From Bacillota bacterium (GTDB lineage: Bacteria; Bacillota_B; Desulfitobacteriia; Desulfitobacteriales; Desulfitobacteriaceae): a stretch of DNA of 5,777 nucleotides. Position numbers and translations under genes: made by a program. Location: positions 1 through 5,777 of the forward strand of contig JAJYAS010000258.1 of assembly GCA_021779415.1 (NCBI GenBank), written 5' to 3'. Each line of letters starts with the position of its first letter. The stretch's first letter is position 1. Shown one piece after another: positions 1-5,777 of the stretch. The notes below the pieces were generated by a model, which saw only the letters and a list, made by a program, of their open reading frames with translations, did not search any database and was not told where the DNA came from.

Positions 1-860
1 AAAGTGTATTGAGTAGGCGGATTATCCTTTATTTTTGTATGGATCCGATCTACCCCTAACCATAGTTTTTCTCGAATTTCTAGATTCAAGAGATCCATAC
101 TCCTATCAAAATAATCCTTTCCCGTGCGAATCGTCCCAATCAATGAAGATGTTGGATTACCAAAGATCTTTAGAACCTCTAAGTTGGAAGCCAAAATGTT
201 CATTATGTCAATACATCCAAAGGAACTATACTTCTCTACAATATCTAATAAAAGTTCGCGACGGATGATTAGAATATTCACGAAGTGGGGTTGAGTGGGC
301 TCCGCTTTATCGAGACCCTTTAGGTCTAAAATATTAGTCACTTTCTGATCTCCAGCCATCTCAAGCAAGATCTCATCTGTGAGATGACCCATATTATTCT
401 GCTCTTTATAAATCAAGGTAACGTCTGCCTGTTTATCCTTATGGTATTCAAGAGCATCCATAAAATTTATATTATAGATCTGATCACCGCTGCTAATAAC
501 CACATTATCAACGAAATCTTTCTGTAAAAACTCCAGATTATGTTGTAAATCCTTAATGCAAAACGTATGATTGCCCCCTGCCAGACCATGGATAACACCA
601 GGTAAAATAAACAATCCTCCATCTTTTCGGTCCAGAAACCAATCCTTTCCAGCTCCAAGGTGATCTAGAAGGGGTCTATACTGGTGGGGAGTAACCAATC
701 CGATCGTCCTTATCCCTGAATTAACCATGCTAGACAACGCAAAATCCAAAATTCGATATCTCCCTCCGAAGGGAACAGCCGCTATTGGTCTTTCAAGCGC
801 TAACCCTTGCAAGTTGTCAGATCCGCTATTAGCAAAGATGATCCCTATAGCGTTTGACAT
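1..860 (-). CDS. glgD: GlgD subunit of glucose-1-phosphate adenylyltransferase, 3' end cut by window edge
   Basis: This is the regulatory or partner subunit of ADP-glucose pyrophosphorylase, which acts with GlgC in the cytoplasm to make ADP-glucose for glycogen. Reading the minus strand from the ATG at 860, 286 codons are open to the window edge with no stop; the family is usually about 370 residues, so most of the nucleotidyltransferase domain is here and the C-terminal beta-helix is missing. Seen: RPIAAVPFGGRYRILDF (residues 24-40), MVNSGI (45-50), DHLGAGKDW (66-74) and SSGDQIYNINF (123-133). The GGxGxRL nucleotide loop of GlgC is absent (the N-terminus reads IGIIFANSGSDN), and no EKP glucose-phosphate motif is seen, which is typical of GlgD and argues against a second GlgC. 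The start follows the glgC stop by one base and has a strong Shine-Dalgarno, so the two are probably one operon with coupled translation. Family call is firm; catalytic status is inferred. Confidence 0.93.
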   Translation of the reverse strand, partial: MSNAIGIIFANSGSDNLQGLALERPIAAVPFGGRYRILDFALSSMVNSGIRTIGLVTPHQYRPLLDHLGAGKDWFLDRKDGGLFILPGVIHGLAGGNHTFCIKDLQHNLEFLQKDFVDNVVISSGDQIYNINFMDALEYHKDKQADVTLIYKEQNNMGHLTDEILLEMAGDQKVTNILDLKGLDKAEPTQPHFVNILIIRRELLLDIVEKYSSFGCIDIMNILASNLEVLKIFGNPTSSLIGTIRTGKDYFDRSMDLLNLEIREKLWLGVDRIHTKIKDNPPTQYT

Positions 861-861
861 C

Positions 862-2073
862 CTATCTCCTCCCTTCGTCATGCACGGGTTTGTAGACATT
901 TTGACCTGCTTCGATCACAGTACCTTGAGAAATAATATAATTATCTTCAATAACGGTTATCCCCTCTTGATGAGGAATGGTTTTTTTCTCTGCTCCTACG
1001 ATGCAGTGACTTCCAATTTCTGCACTTTCTCCAACGATTGTTTTATAAAGAATAGAGTTCTCGCGAACTTTTACACTAGGCAATAATATTGAATCTTTGA
1101 TTTGCACGCCTTCTCCTACATAAACCCCAGGTGCGAGAATTGAATTGCTTACCTTGCCATGAATAACGCACCCATTACAAATTAGACTGTTTTCTATTTT
1201 TGCAGTAGAACTTACAAAATGTGGAGGCAAGATATCTTCATTCGAAAAAATCCGAAACTTTGGATCGAAAATATTAATGAAGTGCCCATCTCTTAAGGAC
1301 TCCATATTGGCATGATAATAGCTTTCAATCGTGCCCACATCTCGCCAATATCCATGAAATTGATAAGCGTAGACTCGTCTCTCAAGTTTCAGCTGATGAG
1401 GGATAATATTTTTACCGAAATCGTTTTGAGAATGGTCATCTTGCTCATCAGCGATTAACGCTTGCTTAAGAGTTGACCAATTAAACACATAGACTCCCAT
1501 TGAAGCCAAATTATTATCCGGTTGTGTAGGTTTTTCAGTAAACTTTGTGATCCGTGCATTTTCATCAACCGTAAGAATTCCGAACCGAGAAGCATCTGTC
1601 CACGGAACCTGGATCGAAGCAATAGTTATTTCCGAGTTCTTCTCTTTGTGAAACTTTAACATCTGAGTATAATCCATTCTATAGACATGATCCCCTGAGA
1701 GAATAACGACATACTCCGGATCGTAAAAGTCAATGAATTCGTAATTTTGGTACACAGCATTCGCTGTCCCGTTATACCAACTACCTTTTGTTTCTCCTAG
1801 AAAAGGGGGAAGAATATGGACTCCTCCAAAAGGATTATCCAAGTCCCATGCTGAACCCAAACCAATGTACGAATTAAGCAAGAAGGGCTTATATTGGATA
1901 AGAACGCCCACTGTGTTAATGTGTGAATTTGAGCAATTACTTAATGTAAAATCTATGATTCTATACTTGCCACAGAATGAAACGGCTGGTTTAGCTCGAT
2001 TACGCGTGAGTCCGCCCAATCTACTTCCTTGCCCACCAGCCAATAGCATGGCAACACATGCTTGTTTCTTCAT
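862..2073 (-). CDS. glgC: Glucose-1-phosphate adenylyltransferase, catalytic subunit GlgC
   Basis: Catalyses ATP + glucose-1-phosphate to ADP-glucose + PPi, the committed step of bacterial glycogen synthesis, in the cytoplasm. The 403-residue protein is close to the usual Firmicutes length (about 380-400). Seen in order: nucleotide loop AGGQGSRL (12-19), [17 protein letters not shown] (26-42), [12 protein letters not shown] (99-110), [11 protein letters not shown] (125-135) in which Asp128 matches the catalytic metal-binding Asp of E. coli GlgC, FTEKP (178-182) with the glucose-1-phosphate-binding Lys181, NDFGKNIIP (217-225) and [17 protein letters not shown] (241-257). From about residue 290 the hexapeptide-like repeats form the left-handed beta-helix. 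All key residues are present. The ATG at 2073 has an AGGAAGGGG Shine-Dalgarno in 2081-2092 and starts directly before the conserved N-terminal strand. glgD follows after one base. Allosteric effectors cannot be read from the sequence. Confidence 0.98.
   Translation of the reverse strand: MKKQACVAMLLAGGQGSRLGGLTRNRAKPAVSFCGKYRIIDFTLSNCSNSHINTVGVLIQYKPFLLNSYIGLGSAWDLDNPFGGVHILPPFLGETKGSWYNGTANAVYQNYEFIDFYDPEYVVILSGDHVYRMDYTQMLKFHKEKNSEITIASIQVPWTDASRFGILTVDENARITKFTEKPTQPDNNLASMGVYVFNWSTLKQALIADEQDDHSQNDFGKNIIPHQLKLERRVYAYQFHGYWRDVGTIESYYHANMESLRDGHFINIFDPKFRIFSNEDILPPHFVSSTAKIENSLICNGCVIHGKVSNSILAPGVYVGEGVQIKDSILLPSVKVRENSILYKTIVGESAEIGSHCIVGAEKKTIPHQEGITVIEDNYIISQGTVIEAGQNVYKPVHDEGRR
866..873 (-). 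promoter_or_regulatory. Ribosome binding site of glgD, inside the end of glgC
   Basis: The minus strand reads GGGAGGAG, ending 5 nt before the ATG at 860. It overlaps the last codons of glgC, whose TAG stop lies at 862-864. This fixes the glgD start and suggests that ribosomes finishing glgC restart directly on glgD. Confidence 0.85.
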
Positions 2074-2110
2074 ATATAAATTCCCCTTCCTTTAAGTATG
2101 AAACCTATTC

Positions 2111-2400
2111 TTAGATATAATTTACTTTCAATGATTTACCAAAAGTAGGGTAGTACCAATTATATGGTATATTTAACGGAACGATGCCGGAATTTCCATA
2201 TTCGATCTCATATTCTCTAATCGTTCTATACACTGGAGAATATTCCTGACTCAACGATAACGCCATGGAAAACAACTTCTTATATGTTTCTAATCCTACG
2301 TTATATATTCTTCCATAATATGGTTATTCCTTCCATGGGACAAAAATTTATCAGTAGAAGTTTCTGCTTGTGCAAGAAAATCCTTAGACTCATATGTAAA
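2111..2400 (-). pseudogene. Possible frameshifted gene remnant, family unknown
   Basis: Two overlapping open stretches on the minus strand look protein-like. The first, 2400 to 2296, encodes 34 residues including SKDFLAQAETSTDKFLSHGR and ends at a TAG. The second, 2323 to 2111, encodes 70 residues in another frame, including ETYKKLFSMALSLSQEYSPV and GIVPLNIPYNWYYP, and ends at a TAA 37 nt before the glgC start. They overlap by 28 nt, so one indel would join them into about 100 residues. Only internal ATG (2266) or TTG (2275) starts exist in the second part, with no good Shine-Dalgarno. I do not recognise a family. It may be the tail of a lost upstream gene, or chance open frame in AT-rich DNA. 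Confidence 0.25.
2154..2169 (-). promoter_or_regulatory. Candidate -10 box within a small palindrome upstream of glgC
   Basis: TACCA-ATTATA-TGGTA is a 5-bp-arm inverted repeat whose centre reads TATAAT on the minus strand (2164-2159), pointing at glgC about 80 nt downstream. No convincing -35 hexamer lies 16-18 nt further upstream. A separate TTGAAA (2131-2126, minus) has a -35-like sequence but only a poor -10 (ATAGGT). The glgC promoter is therefore not settled. Confidence 0.2.
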
Positions 2401-2409
2401 TAAAATATT

Positions 2410-2445
2410 AAAGGGGCTGTCTAAACTATTTTAGACAACCCCTTT
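2410..2445. terminator. Orphan terminator-like palindrome
   Basis: The stem pairs 2410-2425 with 2430-2445: AAAGGGG, one C/A mismatch, then TGTCTAAA, a CTAT loop, and the matching TTTAGACA...CCCCTTT. A run of T follows the stem on the plus strand (2443-2446), and the opposite strand reads CCCCTTTAATATTTTATTT, so it could stop transcription in either direction. No intact gene ends into it. Similar GGGGCTGTCTAAA palindromes are, from general knowledge, often found next to insertion-sequence ends in Firmicutes, but no transposase is visible here. Confidence 0.6.
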
Positions 2446-2490
2446 TGAGAACTCGGTCGCTTGCATCTTTTTAAATTTCTTTCTGGAGTT

Positions 2491-2534
2491 AGTGTAACAT
2501 CTCAATCATTTTAAACGTATTAAGAGTGTAACAT
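2491..2534 (+). repeat. Two direct copies of AGTGTAACAT, 34 bp apart
   Basis: Perfect 10-bp copies lie at 2491-2500 and 2525-2534, upstream of pspC. The 34-bp period is a little over three helical turns. Each contains TGTAAC, an ECF-type -35 core, so these may be two promoter elements or two sites for a DNA-binding regulator. Confidence 0.5.
2493..2519 (+). promoter_or_regulatory. Candidate ECF sigma factor promoter for pspC
   Basis: TGTAAC (2493-2498), a 17-nt spacer, then CGTA (2516-2519). The Bacillus ECF sigma consensus is TGAAAC or TGTAAC, 16-17 nt, then CGTA or CGTC or CGAC (SigW, SigM, SigX). The predicted start is near 2525, about 75 nt before the pspC ATG. In B. subtilis the PspC-domain gene yvlC belongs to a SigW-controlled operon, which makes this reading plausible. 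It is a motif match by eye only. Confidence 0.4.
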
Positions 2535-2538
2535 TAAT

Positions 2539-2544
2539 TATAAT
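2539..2544 (+). promoter_or_regulatory. TATAAT box upstream of pspC (possible housekeeping promoter)
   Basis: A perfect TATAAT lies 57 nt before the pspC start codon. The hexamers at 16-18 nt spacing (around 2515-2522, ACGTATTA) do not resemble TTGACA, so this would be a weak or activator-dependent housekeeping promoter. The second AGTGTAACAT copy sits in its spacer, where a bound protein could affect it. Confidence 0.3.
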
Positions 2545-2545
2545 A

Positions 2546-2579
2546 TCAGCCGAAAGCGTCAACTTGTTAAGTAGGCTGA
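2546..2579 (+). other. Inverted repeat in the pspC leader
   Basis: TCAGCC (2546-2551) pairs with GGCTGA (2574-2579), and a smaller ACTT-GTT-AAGT hairpin (2562-2572) lies in between. It would form in the untranslated leader, just before the Shine-Dalgarno. No T-run follows, so it is not a terminator. It is short enough that chance is possible. Confidence 0.25.
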
Positions 2580-2600
2580 GAAACAGAGAGAGGGAAAGTT

Positions 2601-2789
2601 ATGTCGAAACGTCTGTATCGATCGAGTCAAGATAAACAAATCGGAGGGGTCTGCGGAGGATTAGCAGAGTACTTGAACCTTGATCCCAGCCTAGTCCGGC
2701 TTGCAACCATCTTTCTTATCCTCGCGGCAGGAACTGGGGTTTTAGCATATCTATTCGCATGGTTTGTCGTACCATTAGATTCCGATTAA
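2601..2789 (+). CDS. PspC-domain small membrane protein
   Basis: A 62-residue single-domain PspC protein. The family is linked to envelope stress; in enterobacteria PspC is part of the phage-shock response, and in Firmicutes stand-alone PspC proteins are often ECF sigma targets. The sequence opens with KRLYRSSQDKQIGGVCGGLA (3-22), the family hallmark, followed by EYLNLDPSLVRLA (23-35) and one hydrophobic helix from about 34 to 58, ending VVPLDSD. The small size is normal for this type. The ATG at 2601 has an AGGGA Shine-Dalgarno at 2591-2595. It is monocistronic here: the next gene converges from the other strand 7 nt after its stop. The upstream region has an ECF-like promoter. Its specific role in this host is inferred from the family only. 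Confidence 0.93.
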   Translation: MSKRLYRSSQDKQIGGVCGGLAEYLNLDPSLVRLATIFLILAAGTGVLAYLFAWFVVPLDSD

Positions 2790-2796
2790 ACTATGG

Positions 2797-4812
2797 TTAG
2801 AGAGCTTCGTAAACAATTTCGGCAATGTCTTTGCTTTGCACATCAACCTCCATACTTCTAACTGTATCAGTCAATGTCGATAAACACATAGAGCAGGCAC
2901 TAACCAAAATATCAGGCTCAGTTCTGAGCGCCTTTTTGACGAGTAATTTACTAATTCTTTGCTCCTTAATATCCTCTAGCCAAATTCGTCCCCCACCAGC
3001 CCCACAACAGAAGGCTCTTGATCGATTGTTTTTCATCTCCACTAATTCTAGTCCAGGAATCGAAGTCAAAACTTCTCTGGGTTCCTCGTAAATTGAGTTA
3101 TATCTCCCCAAATAGCAAGGATCGTGAAAGGTTACTTTAAGACTATTTGCCTTTGCCCTTTTTGGTTTTAGTTTACCGGATGTAATAAGTTCTAAGAGGT
3201 ACTCGGAATGATGCCTTACATGATAATGCCCTCCAAATTGAGGATAGTCGTTTTGAAGCGTATTGTAACAATGGGGACAATGAGTCACGATAGTCTTAAA
3301 GCTATAACGTTCTAAGTTTAGGATATTTTCCCTTGCTAACTGTTGAAAGAGTTTTTCGTTCCCTAGACGCTTGACGGAATCTCCACAGCATTTTTCTTCT
3401 CTTCCCAATACAGCATAATCGACTCCAGCTTTATCAAAGATTTTAAACATTGCCTGGGAGACCTTTTGATTCCTAGATTCATAAGAGCCGAAACATCCCA
3501 ACCAATAGAGGATCTCCGTCTCTTTTTTCTCACTAAGAACGGGAACTTGCAACTCTTTGGTCCAATAAGAGGGACTATTTGTACTATCAGAACCCTCTGA
3601 AGTATATAAACGTATCCCCCACGGATTTCCAACTTCCGAGATGGATTTAAAGACCTTCTGGACCTCAGTTGGATAGTTCGTACTTTCGGAGCTTAGACTT
3701 CTTCTCATATCCACGATACGTTTAATATGCTCGATATAAATGGGGCATTTATCTTCGCAGAGTCCACACGTCGTACAGGACCATAGCGTTTCTTTAGAGA
3801 TTACGTTACCCAGGATTACAGGATTAAACGTCTCCCTTTGGTATCTGAAAAACGATGCCTTTTTAATTGAATGCTTTTTCAAATTTTGAACTACCACTCT
3901 TGGGGATAATGGGGCTTCGCTTATATATGCTGGACAGCCTTTTTGACATCTTCCACAGGAAATACAAGCATCTAATTCGAGAAGCTGTTTTTTACTAAAC
4001 TCTTCGAGACGTGCTGCGCCTATGTTCGTTTCGCCTTGAGAGGTAATGTTGACAGGAGTCAATCCACCTATTGGGGAGAACGATCTTAAGAAAATGTTTA
4101 ACGAAGAAGCAACCATATGAAACAATTTCGAATAAGGAATATAGGCAATAAAGCCGAAAGCCAACAGCATATGGAAATACCATAATGTGGCATGAACAGA
4201 TAGGCTAGCCCTCAGAGACAAGTTTGTGAGGTTAATAACTTCTGAGAAAAACAGACCGATGGGTGACCACCATGCCCAAGGATCTTGTGTTGAATAAATT
4301 CGTAAACCTTCTAATACAAAACCCGTAAAAAGAATTAAAAAAACAAGAATGAGTAAGAACCCGTCATCAAAGGAGTAATCCTCATGGTCTGGTTTATCAA
4401 TATAACGTTTATAGGCAGCCATCCCAACTCCAATCATGGCCATTAGTCCAAATAAATCCATTAACAAGCTAAGGATTAAATACTTACTTCCATAAAAAAG
4501 TCGGATGCCAAAATGATCCTGAATGGCGATAACTGACGTTCCAATCGTCAAGATTACAAACCCATAAAAAACTCCCAAATGCATGAGGCGTCGAAAAGTC
4601 CCCCTGAAAATTCCTTCATCATGCTTAATTAAGGCTGATAAGAACATTTTAAATCTCAAACCTAAGTGATCATAGTTGATCGTGTGGCCTTGTTGCCAAC
4701 CCCAAATTTTTTTGTAACTTCCTCTTATAAAAATAACCACTGAAATTAGTGCAAGAAGATACATGATGCCCTTGCCATGAATATTCCAATATAACTGTCT
4801 GGTTGCCTCCAT
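2797..4812 (-). CDS. Membrane HdrDE-like iron-sulfur oxidoreductase (EMO / FadF-like)
   Basis: A 671-residue redox protein in the inner membrane, probably moving electrons between a cytoplasmic donor and menaquinone. Seen: about five transmembrane helices (roughly 15-31, 77-97, 111-133, 151-170, 206-228) resembling the NarI-type cytochrome b domain, with candidate haem-ligand histidines such as His78, His207, His214 and His232; two ferredoxin motifs, CxxCxxCxxxCP at 283-294 and 346-357; then two CCG domains (Cys440, CC475-476, CxxC 512-515; and Cys566, CC602-603, CxxC 640-643) that in HdrB/HdrD bind noncubane [4Fe-4S] clusters. All expected cysteines are present. The same order occurs in HdrE-HdrD-like fusions, in B. 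subtilis FadF (YwjF) and in EtfAB:menaquinone oxidoreductase (EMO) of syntrophs. No etf genes are in the window, so the electron donor is unknown. I chose ATG 4812 because GAGGTG precedes it; a TTG at 4836 would add 8 residues. It follows the ABC gene by 16 nt. Confidence 0.88.
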   Translation of the reverse strand: MEATRQLYWNIHGKGIMYLLALISVVIFIRGSYKKIWGWQQGHTINYDHLGLRFKMFLSALIKHDEGIFRGTFRRLMHLGVFYGFVILTIGTSVIAIQDHFGIRLFYGSKYLILSLLMDLFGLMAMIGVGMAAYKRYIDKPDHEDYSFDDGFLLILVFLILFTGFVLEGLRIYSTQDPWAWWSPIGLFFSEVINLTNLSLRASLSVHATLWYFHMLLAFGFIAYIPYSKLFHMVASSLNIFLRSFSPIGGLTPVNITSQGETNIGAARLEEFSKKQLLELDACISCGRCQKGCPAYISEAPLSPRVVVQNLKKHSIKKASFFRYQRETFNPVILGNVISKETLWSCTTCGLCEDKCPIYIEHIKRIVDMRRSLSSESTNYPTEVQKVFKSISEVGNPWGIRLYTSEGSDSTNSPSYWTKELQVPVLSEKKETEILYWLGCFGSYESRNQKVSQAMFKIFDKAGVDYAVLGREEKCCGDSVKRLGNEKLFQQLARENILNLERYSFKTIVTHCPHCYNTLQNDYPQFGGHYHVRHHSEYLLELITSGKLKPKRAKANSLKVTFHDPCYLGRYNSIYEEPREVLTSIPGLELVEMKNNRSRAFCCGAGGGRIWLEDIKEQRISKLLVKKALRTEPDILVSACSMCLSTLTDTVRSMEVDVQSKDIAEIVYEAL

Positions 4813-4817
4813 ACGAA

Positions 4818-4823
4818 CACCTC
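4818..4823 (-). promoter_or_regulatory. Ribosome binding site that favours the ATG at 4812
   Basis: The minus strand reads GACGAGGTG, with the GAGG core 7 nt before the ATG at 4812. The alternative TTG at 4836 overlaps the ABC transporter end by 8 nt and has only an AGGGA about 4 nt upstream. The ATG also places the start just before the first hydrophobic helix. Confidence 0.65.
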
Positions 4824-4828
4824 GTCCC

Positions 4829-5777
4829 TCACCCAATCGTTCCCTGCTGCATCATAAACATTTTGTGATATAACCCTTCTTTGACCAGAAGTTCAGTATG
4901 AGTACCTCGTTCCACGATCTTCCCGTTGTGGAGGACTAAGATAAGGTTAGCATCCTGAATTGTTGAAAGTCGATGAGCAATGGCAATTGTCGTTCTACCC
5001 TTGCGCATTTTTCCTAAGGCCGTTTGAATTGCTTCTTCTGTTTCCGTATCAACGTTGGCAGTTGCTTCATCCAAAACAAGGATTTTCGGTTTTCCCGCCA
5101 TAGTTCGGGCGAAACAAATGAGTTGACGCTGACCGCTCGATAAAGTAGCACCTCGCTCCCCAATCGTTTCTTCAAATCCTTGCGAGAGTTTCCCAATGAA
5201 TTCATCTGCCTGTACAAACGATGCCGCTTCTAATATGTCTTGCTTGCTCACGGTTGACCTATAAAGGGCAATATTTTTGGCGATGTCCCCTACGAATAAA
5301 AACGGATCTTGAGCCACAAGTCCAACCTTTGAGCGCAACTCTGTCGCGGAAAATTCGGACAAAGATATGCCGTCAATGAAGATCTCTCCCCTTGTAAGTG
5401 GATAGAAGCGCATGAGGAGATTGGCGATCGTACTTTTACCACTACCAGTATGTCCAACAAAAGCAACGGTTTGTCCAGGATAAACGGTGAAACTAATGTT
5501 TTTCAACACATCTGTCCCCTCTTTCAAGGAAGCGTCGTAAGAAAAACTAACATTTTTGAACTCAATCTTACCGTCGTGAATCGAAGGAGACACTGTACAG
5601 CATGCAGTCTCAGGAGCCATCCGACGATCATCTAATAGATCAAATACTCGTTCGGCAGCAACCATCGATTGTTGAAACTGAGATAACTTCTGCATCATCA
5701 TATTGACCGGCTCAAAGAAGCGATCCAAATAATTGATGAAGGCATAGAGTACACAAATTTGGATCGGTGTGAACAAG
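4829..5777 (-). CDS. ABC exporter subunit, C-terminal part (BmrD/YheH-like), 5' end cut by window edge
   Basis: The last 315 residues of a fused transmembrane/ATPase half-transporter of the multidrug or lipid exporter class; full proteins are about 570-670 residues, so most of the membrane domain lies outside. Seen, numbered in the fragment: end of the sixth transmembrane helix and the YLDRFFEPVNMMMQKLSQ segment (16-33), VAAERVFDLLD (39-49), Walker A GHTGSGKST (108-116), Q-loop Gln156 (VAQDPFLF), signature LSSGQ (212-216), Walker B ILVLDE with catalytic Glu237, and switch His268 (AHRLS). The signature has Ser where LSGGQ has Gly, while the catalytic Glu is kept. This combination is typical of the BmrD/YheH or TM288 side of heterodimeric exporters, so a partner gene probably lies just upstream, outside the window. 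The apparent first codon (TTG, 5776) is internal. The iron-sulfur oxidoreductase gene follows after 16 nt. The substrate cannot be read. Confidence 0.93.
   Translation of the reverse strand, partial: LFTPIQICVLYAFINYLDRFFEPVNMMMQKLSQFQQSMVAAERVFDLLDDRRMAPETACCTVSPSIHDGKIEFKNVSFSYDASLKEGTDVLKNISFTVYPGQTVAFVGHTGSGKSTIANLLMRFYPLTRGEIFIDGISLSEFSATELRSKVGLVAQDPFLFVGDIAKNIALYRSTVSKQDILEAASFVQADEFIGKLSQGFEETIGERGATLSSGQRQLICFARTMAGKPKILVLDEATANVDTETEEAIQTALGKMRKGRTTIAIAHRLSTIQDANLILVLHNGKIVERGTHTELLVKEGLYHKMFMMQQGTIG

Larger units (their letters stand above)
2074..2600. other. 527-bp region between divergent glgC and pspC
   Basis: AT-rich stretch with no intact gene that I can support. From left to right it holds the glgC leader and Shine-Dalgarno (2081-2092), a possible decayed reading frame on the minus strand (2111-2400), a strong GC-clamped palindrome (2410-2445), and the pspC promoter and leader region (2491-2600). 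A terminator-like palindrome in the middle of a divergent region has no obvious gene to terminate, which supports the idea that something was lost or inserted here. Confidence 0.8.

Noticed and set aside
35..268. 77-codon plus-strand frame near the left edge
   Set aside because: Antisense to glgD, whose frame continues unbroken to position 1 with family-like sequence (for example TGKDYFDRSMDLLN).
467..658. Open frame on the minus strand encoding a hydrophobic 63-residue peptide
   Set aside because: It lies out of frame within glgD, whose conserved frame is open across the whole stretch; there is no sign of a frameshift in glgD here.
727..1086. 119-codon open frame on the plus strand
   Set aside because: It is antisense to the glgD start and glgC end, both of which show clear family motifs; no Shine-Dalgarno and no recognisable protein.
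1865..2095. 76-codon open frame on the plus strand
   Set aside because: Antisense to the conserved N-terminus of glgC; its composition is explained by the complementary strand.
2825..3091. 88-codon open frame on the plus strand
   Set aside because: Antisense to the second CCG domain of the iron-sulfur oxidoreductase, where the cysteine motifs demonstrate the real frame.
3363..3632. 89-codon minus-strand frame within the iron-sulfur oxidoreductase gene
   Set aside because: The main frame is continuous with all expected cysteines on both sides, so this is an overlapping shadow frame and not evidence of a frameshift.
1..5777. CRISPR array, tRNA or rRNA gene, or intact insertion sequence
   Set aside because: No regularly spaced repeats, no cloverleaf-like or rRNA-like stretch, and no transposase frame were seen on either strand.

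Overview
The window looks like chromosomal DNA of a low-to-mid GC anaerobic Firmicute. Three things point this way: a GlgC plus GlgD pair of ADP-glucose pyrophosphorylase subunits (a Firmicutes arrangement), a heterodisulfide-reductase-like membrane iron-sulfur oxidoreductase of the kind common in anaerobic Clostridia, and a Bacillus-type heterodimer ABC exporter subunit. A Desulfosporosinus/Desulfitobacterium-like Peptococcaceae host is my best guess; no rRNA or other marker is present to prove it.

Layout. Minus strand, positions 2073 to 1: glgC (complete), then glgD (runs off the left edge), one nucleotide apart and almost certainly translationally coupled. Positions 2074-2600 form a 527-bp region between the divergent glgC and pspC genes. 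It holds a possible frameshifted gene remnant on the minus strand (2111-2400), a strong orphan palindrome (2410-2445), and a promoter region for pspC with a candidate extracytoplasmic-function (ECF) sigma promoter, a 10-bp direct repeat and a TATAAT box. Plus strand, 2601-2789: a 62-residue PspC-domain membrane protein. Minus strand, 5777 to 2797: the C-terminal part of an ABC exporter subunit (runs off the right edge), followed 16 nt later by a 671-residue membrane protein. That protein has NarI-like transmembrane helices, two 4Fe-4S motifs and two CCG (noncubane cluster) domains, the architecture of HdrDE-like / EtfAB:menaquinone oxidoreductase (EMO, B. subtilis FadF-like) proteins. It converges on pspC with only 7 nt between the stop codons.

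How the genes work together. GlgC/GlgD make ADP-glucose for glycogen synthesis. The ABC exporter and the iron-sulfur oxidoreductase appear co-transcribed but have no obvious shared pathway. PspC is a probable envelope-stress protein, and its upstream sequence fits control by an ECF sigma factor. I do not see a clearly new defence or mobile system. The most useful second-look items are the pspC promoter region, the undefined 2111-2400 remnant with its neighbouring palindrome, and the redox role of the HdrDE-like protein.
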